Below, in pieces: positions 53,192 to 62,283 of a stretch of DNA of 64,000 bases. The DNA comes from Sphingomonas sp. ERG5 (GTDB taxonomy: Bacteria > Pseudomonadota > Alphaproteobacteria > Sphingomonadales > Sphingomonadaceae). A program made the translations under genes and the position numbers. Below the pieces are notes generated by a model that was not told the DNA's origin, did not search any database, and saw only the letters and a program-made list of their open reading frames with translations. The stretch's first letter is position 1. The number at the start of each line of letters is the position of its first letter. Location: assembly GCF_000803065.1 (NCBI RefSeq), contig NZ_JSXI01000001.1, positions 124,001 through 188,000 on the forward strand. The letters are read 5' to 3'.

Positions 53192-54921
53192 TCCGGATCC
53201 CCCGAATCGCCACCGGGCGCATGCCAGAGCAATGGCATCAAGTCGGACACATCAATGTCACGACCATTGTCGGGCATCACGCCCAGCATCGATCCGGTGC
53301 GCGTAATGACCTTGCTCACCACCGGTGCAGCAGTGAAGGCGGCGGTGGTCAGGCCGAAGGATTCGGCATTGCCGATCGGGGAGTCGAGCATTGCCACCAC
53401 TACATAGCGCGGCGCATCCATCGGGAAAGCCGCAGCGAAGGTCGAGACATTGGCTTTTTTCGAATAGCCGCCCGCACCCGCCACTTCGGCGGTGCCGGTC
53501 TTGCCACCGACCCGATAGCCTGGCGCTTCACCCTTGCGGCCGGTGCCTTGCGTCACGATCAGGCGCAGCAATTGCCGCATCCGCGCACTCGTCGCTTCGG
53601 ACAGCACGCGACGCCCGGTCGGCGCCTTGCCCGGCGCGACGCGGATCAGCGTGGTCGGGCGCCAGATGCCGCCATTGACCAATGTCGCATAGGCATTGGC
53701 GAGATGCAGCGGCGTGACCGCGATGCCATGGCCATAACCGGTCGTCATCACCGTGGTCCGCGCCCAATATTTCGGCCAGATCGGCTTCTGCTTTTCGAGG
53801 ATTTCGATGTCCGGCTTGGTGTCGAAACCCATTTTGGCGAACATCCCCGCCAGCCGGTCCTTGCCGATTTCGTCGGCGATCCGTGCGGTAACGATGTTCG
53901 ACGAATGGATCAGCGTCTCGGGCACATTGAGGAAGCGCCGCTGCGCATGGTCGTCATGGATGGTGAAGCCACCGACGTGCAGCGGCTGAGTCGCGTCATA
54001 GCGCTTCGCCATCGAGGTGACGACGCCGCTCTCGATCGCCGCCGCCATGGTGATCGGCTTGAAGGTCGACCCCAGCTCATACACGCTCTGTGTCACGTTA
54101 TTGCGTAGCGAATCCCGGTTGGCCGCGCCGACCTTGTTCGGATTGAACACCGGCAACGATACCATCGAGATAATTTCACCGGTATGCACATCGAGCACCA
54201 CACCGGTCGCACCCTTGGCCTGGAACGCGGTCATCGCCGCGCCCAGCTCGCTCTCCATCGCCGCTTGCACGCGATAATCGATCGACAGCGCCAGCGGCGT
54301 GCCGCGCTGCACCGGATCGGTCAGCCGCTCCTCGAACGCGCGCTCGATCCCGCCCTGCCCCTCGATGATGCGCTTGTCGTTACGGTTCTGACCGAGAAAG
54401 CCGAGCACATGCGCGGCCAGCGTCGTTTGCGGATAGAGTCGCTCGGCTTCCTTGTCGAACACCAGCGCCGGCTCGCCCAGCGCATGGACCTGCTCGACCA
54501 GCGACGGCGATGCGTGATGCTCAAGATAGGTGAAGTTCACACCCAGCATCAGCCGTTGATAGAACCAGCCGGCATCATGCGTGGGCATCAGTTCGGCGAG
54601 GCGCGCGGCAAGTTCATGCTTGTCGCCGAGCAACTTGCCGGGATGCACGCCGATCGCCCAGGCCTCGATCGTGCGCGCCAGCGGCTCACCATTGCGATCG
54701 ACAATATCTCCCCGCGCCCAGACCGGCCCGATCTGCGCGAGGCGCGGCGTGGATGCTTCGGCGAACAGGCCGAAGATCGCCAGCCGGATCAGGATCACCG
54801 CGATCGCCGCGGTGAACAACAACATCAGGATCATCAGGCGCATATGCGCCGTCGCGACCAGCGCATGGCGCTGGCCGGTCAGGCGCCGTTGCGGCAGGGG
54901 TCGGGCGACAAGAACGCTCAC
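53188..54921 (-). CDS. ftsI: Septal peptidoglycan transpeptidase FtsI (PBP3)
   Basis: 577 residues. One membrane helix (about 28-52), dimerisation domain, then the transpeptidase domain with the catalytic Ser in GSTFKPITMA, SSNIVTARI and YRVGGKTGTAEVAG. Cross-links septal peptidoglycan with FtsW. ATG-region overlaps the ftsL stop by 4 nt. Confidence 0.97.
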   Translation of the reverse strand: MSVLVARPLPQRRLTGQRHALVATAHMRLMILMLLFTAAIAVILIRLAIFGLFAEASTPRLAQIGPVWARGDIVDRNGEPLARTIEAWAIGVHPGKLLGDKHELAARLAELMPTHDAGWFYQRLMLGVNFTYLEHHASPSLVEQVHALGEPALVFDKEAERLYPQTTLAAHVLGFLGQNRNDKRIIEGQGGIERAFEERLTDPVQRGTPLALSIDYRVQAAMESELGAAMTAFQAKGATGVVLDVHTGEIISMVSLPVFNPNKVGAANRDSLRNNVTQSVYELGSTFKPITMAAAIESGVVTSMAKRYDATQPLHVGGFTIHDDHAQRRFLNVPETLIHSSNIVTARIADEIGKDRLAGMFAKMGFDTKPDIEILEKQKPIWPKYWARTTVMTTGYGHGIAVTPLHLANAYATLVNGGIWRPTTLIRVAPGKAPTGRRVLSEATSARMRQLLRLIVTQGTGRKGEAPGYRVGGKTGTAEVAGAGGYSKKANVSTFAAAFPMDAPRYVVVAMLDSPIGNAESFGLTTAAFTAAPVVSKVITRTGSMLGVMPDNGRDIDVSDLMPLLWHAPGGDSGDPE

Positions 54922-55517
54922 CGCAACCGCTGCTCCCGCGAGGCAGCGCTGGCCAGGTCACCCAGCATCGAATCGCTCAACAGCTGGCGATCGAGCAGTG
55001 CCACGGCCTGCGGCCTGGCGCGCTTGACCGGTGCGGCATGGACCTGGCTGACCGGACCCGACAGGCTCGGCTCGACACTCGCTGTTGCGACAGCCCTGGT
55101 CGCGACGGCGTTGATGGGGCGCACATCGGCCACGGCCGCCGGCGTCAGAACCGCTGGCGCGATCGCCTCGGCGCGCGATGGAACGATCGACGCCATCTGC
55201 ACCTTCGCATCGCCCAGTGCCGGATGGGTGAAGTCGACCTGCGCCAGCGCCGCTTCATTGGGCATGAACTGCACCGCGATTGGCGCACCAAGCCGCAGCG
55301 TATCACCATTCCACTTTTCGAGCTGCGCGATATTGGCGCGGGTTTCGAACTCGGTCTCGAGCGCGCGGATATCGCGCTGCGCCTGAGTGATTTCGCTCAC
55401 TGTCCGATCGAGCTTCTTGCGCTCCGCTGCGACCTGCAAGGGTACCAGCAGGAACCCAAGTGTCACGGCGACGCTGCCGAGAAACCAGCCCAGACCTTTC
55501 CATGCAACTGCCAACAT
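54918..55517 (-). CDS. ftsL: Cell division protein FtsL
   Basis: 199 residues. A membrane helix at about 8-30 and the following coiled coil (RKKLDRTVSEITQAQRDIRALETEFETRANIAQLEKWN) are the FtsL core. The remaining 100 residues are an Ala/Val/Pro-rich periplasmic tail that ordinary FtsL proteins of about 100 residues lack. Assignment follows from position between rsmH and ftsI plus topology. Partner of FtsB and FtsQ. Confidence 0.88.
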   Translation of the reverse strand: MLAVAWKGLGWFLGSVAVTLGFLLVPLQVAAERKKLDRTVSEITQAQRDIRALETEFETRANIAQLEKWNGDTLRLGAPIAVQFMPNEAALAQVDFTHPALGDAKVQMASIVPSRAEAIAPAVLTPAAVADVRPINAVATRAVATASVEPSLSGPVSQVHAAPVKRARPQAVALLDRQLLSDSMLGDLASAASREQRLR

Positions 55518-55519
55518 CG

Positions 55520-56491
55520 CTACGCTCCCTTACTCGACCCGGTACCCGGCCAGGCAGCGGCGGATGTCCGCCGCGCCGTCCGCAATGTCGCCGATCGCGC
55601 ACGCGGGTTGCGTGCGATCTCGGCCTCGCCGGCACGCACCGCGCGGCCAACGGCTTCAAAACTCGGGGCCGCCTTGGCCTGAACTTCCGGCAAATGGCGC
55701 GAACCCGAGGGCATCGATCCGCTGCGCTCGCGCAGGAAGCGCTTGACCAGCCGATCCTCGCCGGAATGGAAAGTGATGACAGCCAGCATTCCACCCGGCT
55801 TCAGCACGCGCTCGGCCGCCGCCAGCCCATCGACCAACTCGCCCAGTTCGCGATTCACTTCGATGCGAAGCGCCTGGAAGGTGCGCGTCGCCGGGTCCTT
55901 CTTGTCATGCGGCTTATAGCCCAGCGCCCGACGCACGACATAAGCCAGCTCGCTTGTGCGTGTAATCGGACGCGCAGCAACGATCGCGCGCGCGACCCGG
56001 CGCGCGCGGGGCTCGTCACCATAGTCATGCAGCACATCGGCGATGTCGCTCTCATCCGCCGTGTTGACGAAATCAGCGGCGGTGGCGCCTTCCTGACTCA
56101 TCCGCATGTCGAGCGGCCCGTCCGTCTGGAACGAGAAACCGCGCTCGGCCTGATCGAGCTGCATCGACGACACACCGATATCCAGCGTCACGCCATCGAC
56201 CGGCACCGCATCGCGCGCGGCGAGCTCGGCCTCCATCGCGGAGAAGGTCGCCGGCACCAGCGTCAGCGCACCGTCCGCCTCTACCTCCAACGCACGGCCC
56301 GCAGCAATCGCATCGGGGTCGCGGTCAAAACCATAGACCAGCGCACCTTGCGCGATCATCGCGCGGGTATAGCCGCCAGCACCGAAAGTCGCGTCGACAT
56401 GACGCTCGCCGGGGGCAATGGCGAGCGCGTCGATGACTTCGGACAGCAGAACTGGGACATGCGGAGCGTCAGCGAGCATCTCGGGGGTCAC
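55520..56491 (-). CDS. rsmH: 16S rRNA m4C1402 methyltransferase
   Basis: 323 residues from GTG at 56491, overlapping the mraZ stop (GTGA). [13 protein letters not shown], the SAM motif [32 protein letters not shown] and [18 protein letters not shown]. Methylates N4 of C1402 in 16S rRNA. Conserved second gene of the dcw cluster. Confidence 0.96.
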   Translation of the reverse strand: MTPEMLADAPHVPVLLSEVIDALAIAPGERHVDATFGAGGYTRAMIAQGALVYGFDRDPDAIAAGRALEVEADGALTLVPATFSAMEAELAARDAVPVDGVTLDIGVSSMQLDQAERGFSFQTDGPLDMRMSQEGATAADFVNTADESDIADVLHDYGDEPRARRVARAIVAARPITRTSELAYVVRRALGYKPHDKKDPATRTFQALRIEVNRELGELVDGLAAAERVLKPGGMLAVITFHSGEDRLVKRFLRERSGSMPSGSRHLPEVQAKAAPSFEAVGRAVRAGEAEIARNPRARSATLRTARRTSAAAWPGTGSSKGA

Positions 56492-56982
56492 AACACGATC
56501 CCCTTCTGCTTGCAGTGGAAGCGCACGCACGACTTCATCACTTCGGCGACGCTGGATTCGAGCAGAGTCCTGGGGTCCCAGATCTCGAAACAGTCGAACG
56601 TGCCATAGAAGAAGGCATTGGTATCGATATTGGCGTGGAACTTGGGAAAGGCCGGCATGATGAATCGGCCACTGCCGTCGAACGGCACCGGCTCACCCTG
56701 CGATGCCTCACGGCGGAAATTGGGGTTATGCGCGCCGTGTTCGGCCATGTATGCCGCCTCGCGCAGCGCGGCGCGATCCTTCAGGACAGCGCGATACCCC
56801 TCGTCATAAGCGATCAGGCAGGGGCTACTCTCGTGCACGCCGATGATGACGGTGCCGCCGTCCTTGCCGTCGGCGCGCGGACTGTTGGTGGCGAGCGCTG
56901 CACGGAGCGACGAGGGGATCGCGACCCGGCACTTGTCATCGACAAGCCCGATACCGTCTCCCTGATAGTCGATCCGATCCAC
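56488..56982 (-). CDS. mraZ: Transcriptional regulator MraZ
   Basis: 164 residues. Two AbrB-like halves: [18 protein letters not shown] (N-terminal) and [19 protein letters not shown] (C-terminal), each with the D-x-K/G-R motif that contacts DNA. Start GTG at 56982 with GAGGTGG 6 nt before it. MraZ represses or tunes the dcw operon. Repeated GGG boxes occur upstream of its promoter (57105-57149). Confidence 0.95.
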   Translation of the reverse strand: MDRIDYQGDGIGLVDDKCRVAIPSSLRAALATNSPRADGKDGGTVIIGVHESSPCLIAYDEGYRAVLKDRAALREAAYMAEHGAHNPNFRREASQGEPVPFDGSGRFIMPAFPKFHANIDTNAFFYGTFDCFEIWDPRTLLESSVAEVMKSCVRFHCKQKGIVL

Positions 56983-57095
56983 TTAAGCCCACCTCATGTG
57001 AGGCAGACACAATCCTTCGCTCCACGAAACCGGTGTTGACCGACCCCGTGGCCCTGTCTCGCGCAGGCGAAAGAGTATGCCCCTCTAAGAAAAGA

Positions 57096-57124
57096 AGGTT
57101 ACTTTGGGTGCGCCGGGGATTCAA
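57096..57124 (-). promoter_or_regulatory. Candidate dcw operon promoter
   Basis: On the minus strand TTGAAT (57124-57119), 17 nt, TAACCT (57101-57096). It overlaps the GGG boxes at 57105-57149. Strength is moderate; other promoters are possible in this 362-bp non-coding stretch, in which I see no other gene. Confidence 0.4.
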
Positions 57125-57149
57125 GGGGAATTCGCGGGAAAACCGGGGG
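57105..57149 (+). promoter_or_regulatory. Five GGG boxes with 10-bp phase, probable MraZ sites
   Basis: Boxes TGGGT, GGGGA, GGGGA, CGGGA and GGGGG start at 57105, 57115, 57125, 57135 and 57145, so exactly 10 bp apart. MraZ of E. coli binds TGGGN repeats separated by 5 nt, the same period. The boxes overlap and flank the predicted promoter, as expected for autorepression. Confidence 0.7.
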
Positions 57150-57344
57150 AATTGACTATCCAGGCGGGATTCTGAGCGATTTTTCCTTAACCATAACAAT
57201 CTGTTCTCTGTGTGTTCACACATGAGGTGGCGTCGACTCGGGATTTCCCCAGCCTCACCCAGCCGCCAGCCATGATTTCCCCGAAATACCCGGCCCGATC
57301 CGGCCTCGCCCGGATCGTCGTCCAGGCCGCCATCGCCGAAACTC

Positions 57345-57659
57345 TCACCGTCGGGCCGCCGGTTTGGCCGCCGCCGTATTGGCGATCTCGGCGACATTGA
57401 CCTCTTCGGTCGCAGTGCTTGGGGTCAGGCCCAGATCGGCCAGCGGCTCGCTGCCGTCGCCGACACCTGCCGCCTCATTGTTGATGGTCAGATTGGCGAC
57501 GACATCGGGATTGGCGCCGCCCATCACCGCGCGCTCGCGGCTCGCGGTGCTGAAGATCGCCGCGGCAAGGCCGATCAGCAGCAGAACGGCGGCAAGGCCG
57601 ATCATGCCGACCTTCACGCGCTGCGTCGTCTGTCCTGGTTCGTTTGCGGCCATTTTCAT
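57345..57659 (-). CDS. Small single-pass membrane protein, unknown
   Basis: 104 residues. Short cytoplasmic N-terminus with basic residues, one helix at about 17-37 (VGMIGLAAVLLLIGLAAAIFS), and a periplasmic Asn/Ala/Glu-rich tail containing NPDVVANLTINNEAAGVG and LADLGLTPS. No cysteine or catalytic motif. It lies between cysK (ends 57710) and the mraZ promoter region, in the dcw direction. I do not recognise a family. Confidence 0.65.
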   Translation of the reverse strand: MKMAANEPGQTTQRVKVGMIGLAAVLLLIGLAAAIFSTASRERAVMGGANPDVVANLTINNEAAGVGDGSEPLADLGLTPSTATEEVNVAEIANTAAAKPAARR

Positions 57660-57709
57660 GTTTATGGGACAAAACTATCGCATCGACATCGCCTTGTCGA
57701 TGCCAAGGC

Positions 57710-58702
57710 TCAATCGGTCGCGAGCCACGGCAGCACCGGCAAGCCCTTCGCCTTCAGCCATTCGGCATTGTAGAGCGTCGACAGATAGCGGAATCCGGTG
57801 TCGCACAGGATCGTCACGATGCGCTTGCTCGGCCCGAGTTGCCTGGCCAGCAGCACCGCACCGGCGACATTGATCCCCGAGGATAGGCCCAGGCACAATC
57901 CCTCTTCGGCGAGCAGTCGGCGGACCCACTCCATCCCTTCGGCATCGGAAATACGGAACTGGGTATCGACCGGCGCGCCTTCCAGGTTGGCGGTGATCCG
58001 CCCCTGCCCGATCCCCTCGGCGACCGACGATCCCTCCGATCGGAGTTCGCCATGCGCATAATAATCGTATAGCGACGCGCCGTGCGGATCACTCAGCGCG
58101 ATGCACACGCTGTCGTCCTTGGCTTTCAGGCCCAGCCCGACCCCGGCCAGCGTCCCGCCGGTCCCGGCCGCACAGGTGAATCCATCGATCCGGCCATCCA
58201 TCTGCGTCCAGATCTCCTCCGCCGTCCCGGCGATATGCGCGCGGCGATTGGCGATATTGTCGAACTGATTGGCCCAGATCGCGTTGGGCGTTTCCTCCGC
58301 GATCCGACGCGACGTGTGCACGAAATGCGCCGGGTTCGAATAGGGCGCAGCCGGCACCAAAACCAGTTCGGCACCGAGCGCGCGCAGCGTGTCCATCTTC
58401 TCGCGGCTTTGCGTCTCGGGCATGACGATGATCGTCTTGTAGCCCTTGGCATTGGCCACCAGCGCAAGGCCGATCCCGGTATTGCCCGCCGTGCCCTCGA
58501 CGATCGTCCCGCCCGGCTGGATCAGGCCCCGCGCCTCGGCATCCTCGACGATATAGAGTGCCGCGCGATCCTTCACCGACGCGCCCGGGTTAGCGAATTC
58601 GCATTTGCCAAAAATATCGCAGCCACTGGCTTCGCTCGGGCCGTTCAGCCGAACGAGCGGGGTATTGCCGATAAGTGCGAGCGTATTGGAAGCAGTGGTC
58701 AT
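57710..58702 (-). CDS. cysK: Cysteine synthase A
   Basis: 330 residues, a PLP fold-type II enzyme. IGNTPLVRLNGPSEASGCDIFGKCEFANPGASVKDRAA with the PLP lysine, EGTAGNTGIGLA (substrate loop), AAGTGGTLAGV for the phosphate. O-acetylserine + sulphide gives L-cysteine. Confidence 0.94.
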   Translation of the reverse strand: MTTASNTLALIGNTPLVRLNGPSEASGCDIFGKCEFANPGASVKDRAALYIVEDAEARGLIQPGGTIVEGTAGNTGIGLALVANAKGYKTIIVMPETQSREKMDTLRALGAELVLVPAAPYSNPAHFVHTSRRIAEETPNAIWANQFDNIANRRAHIAGTAEEIWTQMDGRIDGFTCAAGTGGTLAGVGLGLKAKDDSVCIALSDPHGASLYDYYAHGELRSEGSSVAEGIGQGRITANLEGAPVDTQFRISDAEGMEWVRRLLAEEGLCLGLSSGINVAGAVLLARQLGPSKRIVTILCDTGFRYLSTLYNAEWLKAKGLPVLPWLATD

Positions 58703-58807
58703 GCAGCTAGATAGGGGCGACGATGGCCGATCGGCAAGCGCAGCGCTGCTAGGATCGTTGCAAGGGAAACCATCGGCGTCGGTTGGCCAAGGCGGCTGAC
58801 CAGATGA

Positions 58808-59134
58808 TCAGGCGACCCCGGCAGCGCGCAGATGTGGACCGAGACGCCCGCTCAGCCACAGGAAATACATCCGGTAATCGCTGAACAGCGACCAGAGCGG
58901 ATAAGTGAAGGTTGCCGGCCGGTTCTTCTCGACCGTGAAATGCGCGACCCAGGCAAAGCCATAACCGGCGAGCGGCACCAACACCCACCACCATCCGCCC
59001 TTTACCAGCGCGATGGCCAGGAACAGAAAAGTCAGCGTCGTGCCGATATAATGCAGCCGCCGCGTCTCCCTCTTCGCATGCTCGCGCAGATAGAAGGGCC
59101 AGAATTCTCCATAGGTTCTGATCTTGTCGGTCAT
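58808..59134 (-). CDS. DUF962/Mpo1-like protein
   Basis: 108 residues from ATG at 59134 (GTG 59140 possible). Two or three hydrophobic stretches, with histidines in [12 protein letters not shown] and [31 protein letters not shown], the family signature. The yeast relative Mpo1 is an Fe(II) dioxygenase that shortens 2-hydroxy fatty acids derived from sphingolipids. Sphingomonads carry 2-hydroxymyristate in their glycosphingolipids, so a related job is possible here, but nothing proves it. Confidence 0.85.
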   Translation of the reverse strand: MTDKIRTYGEFWPFYLREHAKRETRRLHYIGTTLTFLFLAIALVKGGWWWVLVPLAGYGFAWVAHFTVEKNRPATFTYPLWSLFSDYRMYFLWLSGRLGPHLRAAGVA

Positions 59135-59288
59135 CGTCACAGGCTAGCCATGTCGCGCCGCGATGCAATCCCGTACCGCGGCCAAAACCAATCCCCTCCC
59201 ATGTGATATTAAATCACTTGCGCCCTCAGAAATGTCGTGTCACAAACCAGGCAGAAATAAGGCTCAATTGTGGCGAGAGGATTTAGGG

Positions 59289-60845
59289 ATGCTCTACAAG
59301 TCGCTTGTGTCAGTCGCGGGATGTGCGGCCCTGTTGTCGGGGTGCAGTCCAACCTCACAATCATCGCAACGCTATGAGTCCAGAGACATGCTCGATGTCG
59401 AGGAGCCTGCTATGGCCGTCGATGCGAGCAGCGAAAAATACAAACCCAACGCAATTTCGCCTGTCCATCTGGTTGCCGACACGCCCGTCTCGACCTTCGC
59501 GGTCGATGTCGACACCGGCGCCTATGCCAATGTCCGCCGCTTCCTCACCCAGGGTCAGTTGCCGCCGCAGGACGCAGTCCGAACCGAGGAAATGGTCAAT
59601 TATTTCCGCTATGATTATCCCTTGCCCGCCGACCGGTCCCAGCCTTTCAGCGTCACGACCGATGTCGCGCGGACGCCGTGGAATTCGGACACGCGGCTTT
59701 TGCGCATCGGTCTGCGCGGCTACGATCTCAGCTATGCGCAGCGCCCGGCCGCCAATCTCGTTTTCCTGATCGACGTATCGGGGTCGATGGAGGATGCCGA
59801 CAAGCTGCCTTTGGTGAAGACCGCATTGTCGATGCTCGCCGACAACCTCCAGCCGCAAGACAAGGTCGGCATCGTGGTCTACGCCGGTGCCGCAGGTGTC
59901 GTACTCGACCCGACCAGCGACCCGTCCGAGATCAAGGCCGCGCTCCGCCAGCTGAGTGCAGGCGGATCGACTGCCGGCGGCGAAGGCATCGAACTCGCTT
60001 ACGCCACCGCGCGCGCCAATTTCATCAAGGGCGGGGTCAATCGTATCCTGATCGCCACCGATGGCGACTTCAATGTCGGCGTGACCGACCAGAAGCAGCT
60101 TGAGAAATTGATCACCAGCAACCGCGACGACGGCATCACCCTGACCACGCTCGGTTTCGGCCAGGGCAATTTCAACGACGCGCTGATGGAATCTATGGCC
60201 GATCTCGGCAATGGCAATTACGCCTATATCGACAGCGCGATGGAGGCGAAGAAAGTATTGTCGGAGGAACTCTCCTCAACCCTGTTCACCATCGCCAAGG
60301 ACGTGAAGATCCAGGTCGAGTTCAACCCGGCGTATATCAGCCAGTACCGCCTGATCGGCTATGAGAACCGCGCGCTCGCCGAACAGGATTTCGACAATGA
60401 CAAGGTCGATGCCGGGGAGATCGGCGCCGGTCATCAAGTAACGGCCTTGTACGAAGTGGTGCCCACTGGATCGAAGGGCTGGTCATCCGAACGCCGCTAT
60501 GCCGAAAACAAGCGCGTCGCGACGGGCAAACAGGACGGCGAACTCGCCTTTGTCCGGCTGCGTTACAAATTGCCCGATGGCGACACGTCGCGGCTGATCG
60601 AGCGGCCGGTCGCCGCAACCTTGCTGGCGGGCGCCCCCGCCCCACGCGGCGACATGGCCTTCGTCACCGCGGTTGCCGCCTTCGGTCAGAAGCTGCGCGG
60701 CGACACCCGGCTTGGGGATACGAGCTTCGCTGACATCCGCCGGATGGCGGGCAGCCCGGACGGTTATTGGCGGCAGGAATTCATCAAGCTGACCGAACTG
60801 GCCGAGACCAAGGCGCCGGTAAAGACGGCGCAACTGGTCGACTAG
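59289..60845 (+). CDS. von Willebrand factor A domain lipoprotein (YfbK type)
   Basis: 518 residues from ATG at 59289 (AGGA 7 nt upstream). Lipobox LLSGC at residues 15-19. The N-terminal vWF_A-associated region (PVSTFAVDVDTGAYANVRRFL…PPQDAVRTEEMVNYF) precedes a complete MIDAS vWA domain (LIDVSGSMEDADKLPLVK). A C-terminal domain follows (AYISQYRLIGYENRALAEQDFDND). Binds a metal-dependent ligand in the periplasm; role unknown. Its TAG stop overlaps the stop of the convergent M24 gene (CTAG). Confidence 0.88.
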   Translation: MLYKSLVSVAGCAALLSGCSPTSQSSQRYESRDMLDVEEPAMAVDASSEKYKPNAISPVHLVADTPVSTFAVDVDTGAYANVRRFLTQGQLPPQDAVRTEEMVNYFRYDYPLPADRSQPFSVTTDVARTPWNSDTRLLRIGLRGYDLSYAQRPAANLVFLIDVSGSMEDADKLPLVKTALSMLADNLQPQDKVGIVVYAGAAGVVLDPTSDPSEIKAALRQLSAGGSTAGGEGIELAYATARANFIKGGVNRILIATDGDFNVGVTDQKQLEKLITSNRDDGITLTTLGFGQGNFNDALMESMADLGNGNYAYIDSAMEAKKVLSEELSSTLFTIAKDVKIQVEFNPAYISQYRLIGYENRALAEQDFDNDKVDAGEIGAGHQVTALYEVVPTGSKGWSSERRYAENKRVATGKQDGELAFVRLRYKLPDGDTSRLIERPVAATLLAGAPAPRGDMAFVTAVAAFGQKLRGDTRLGDTSFADIRRMAGSPDGYWRQEFIKLTELAETKAPVKTAQLVD

Positions 60846-62239
60846 ATCAACTGCGAGGCCATTCTCTCTTCCACCTGCTCGGGCGTCTTGTCGATCGGAG
60901 GTCCGAGCACCTGGCCACCTTCGGCGGTCACCAGGATATCATCCTCGATCCGGATGCCGCCAAAGCTCGCGAGTTCCTCGAAGCGGTCATAGTCGATCAT
61001 CCCGGCGTGGCGGCCTTCGCTGCGCCACAAGGCGATCAGCTGTGGAATGAAATACAGGCCGGGCTCGACCGTGAGCGTCATGCCTGCCTTCAGCCTCTTG
61101 CCGAGCCGCAGGCTTTTCAGGCCGAATTGCTCGCTGCGTCGCGTCTCGGCATCGTAACCGACATGATCTTCGCCCAGCGCCTCCAGATCATGCACGTCGA
61201 GCCCGATTTGATGGCCAAGCCCACATTGGAAACACAGGGCATAGGCACCGGTCGCGACGATGGCATCGACGTCGCCCTTGAACAAGCCAAGATCGTGCAA
61301 TGCCTCGGCGAGCACGCGCGCGGCATCGAGATGGATATCGAGGAAACGCGCGCCTACCCGGGAGGCGGCGATCGCCTGGAGCTGCGCACGCAGCACGGCG
61401 TCGTACAGGACGCGCTGCAGCGGATCGAACCGGCCCGTGACGGGAATGGTCCGCGTGATGTCGCTCGCATAACCGCCGCCACTCGATACTCCGGCATCGT
61501 GAACGACGAGCTCGCCGGCCGACAATGTACGGTCATAACGAAGATTGTGGAGGATCTCGCCGCGGCCGGAGAAGATCGGCTGATAGGTCAGGCGCAAGTC
61601 GGCGGCCCGCGCGAGTCCCTCGACACGTCCCATCACGTGATGTTCGCGCACGCCCGGGCGCGTCAGCGCCATCGCGGCATGATGCATCTCGCGCGTCACG
61701 ACGAGCGCCGCCTCCATCTCGGCAATTTCTTCCGGCGCCTTGATTTCGCGCTGCGCGATGACCGCGCCGATCAGCGCGCCATGGCTCTCGGCGAGGACCG
61801 CCGCACCGGTGCGGCCAAGCAATCCGGCAAGCGTTGCCAGCGTGTCGGCGCGATAGGGCGGCGGATAGAGCACCGGTCGCCCTTTAGTGACCGCGCGCGA
61901 CAATCGATCGGCCAAATCCCCGCGCGTGCCGGTCCGTGCCACGGCAACTCGCTGCGCCAATGAAGCCAGCGGCTCGACCGCCCCGAGCCAGATCGTCGCA
62001 TCGATGCCGGGATCGTCACCGAACAGCCATGCCTCGCCGCTATCCGCATCGATCAATCCGGCCAGTGCCGGTCGATCGAGACCGAAATAATAGCGGAAAC
62101 AGCCATCCTGCCGGAACGGATAGACGTTGGCGCGGAAATCCATCGGCGCCTCGTCATTGCCGAGGAACAGGATCAGCGCGCCGGGCAGCGCCGTCATCAG
62201 TACACGACGCCGCTCCCGATAGATGGAAGGATCGAACAT
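60842..62239 (-). CDS. M24 family metallopeptidase (aminopeptidase P-like)
   Basis: 465 residues from ATG at 62239 with GGAG 5 nt before it. The N-terminal AMP_N domain is followed by the pita-bread domain. Metal ligands are visible: VVHDAGVSSGGGYASDITRTIP (two Asp), GLGHQIGLDVHD (His), MTLTVEPGLYF (Glu) and GGIRIEDDILVT (Glu). Cytoplasmic, as there is no signal peptide. It would remove the N-terminal residue from X-Pro peptides. Confidence 0.9.
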   Translation of the reverse strand: MFDPSIYRERRRVLMTALPGALILFLGNDEAPMDFRANVYPFRQDGCFRYYFGLDRPALAGLIDADSGEAWLFGDDPGIDATIWLGAVEPLASLAQRVAVARTGTRGDLADRLSRAVTKGRPVLYPPPYRADTLATLAGLLGRTGAAVLAESHGALIGAVIAQREIKAPEEIAEMEAALVVTREMHHAAMALTRPGVREHHVMGRVEGLARAADLRLTYQPIFSGRGEILHNLRYDRTLSAGELVVHDAGVSSGGGYASDITRTIPVTGRFDPLQRVLYDAVLRAQLQAIAASRVGARFLDIHLDAARVLAEALHDLGLFKGDVDAIVATGAYALCFQCGLGHQIGLDVHDLEALGEDHVGYDAETRRSEQFGLKSLRLGKRLKAGMTLTVEPGLYFIPQLIALWRSEGRHAGMIDYDRFEELASFGGIRIEDDILVTAEGGQVLGPPIDKTPEQVEERMASQLI

Positions 62240-62253
62240 GATAGCTCCGTTGG

Positions 62254-62277
62254 GGCGGCGGCATCGCTGCCGCCGCC
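62254..62277. terminator. 10-bp hairpin between the receptor and M24 genes
   Basis: GGCGGCGGCA (62254-62263) pairs perfectly with TGCCGCCGCC (62268-62277) around TCGC. It lies 7 bp beyond the minus-strand receptor stop. The T-tract is on the plus-strand side (TTTT from 62278), so it is a better terminator for the opposite strand than for the receptor gene. Confidence 0.4.
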
Positions 62278-62283
62278 TTTTCG

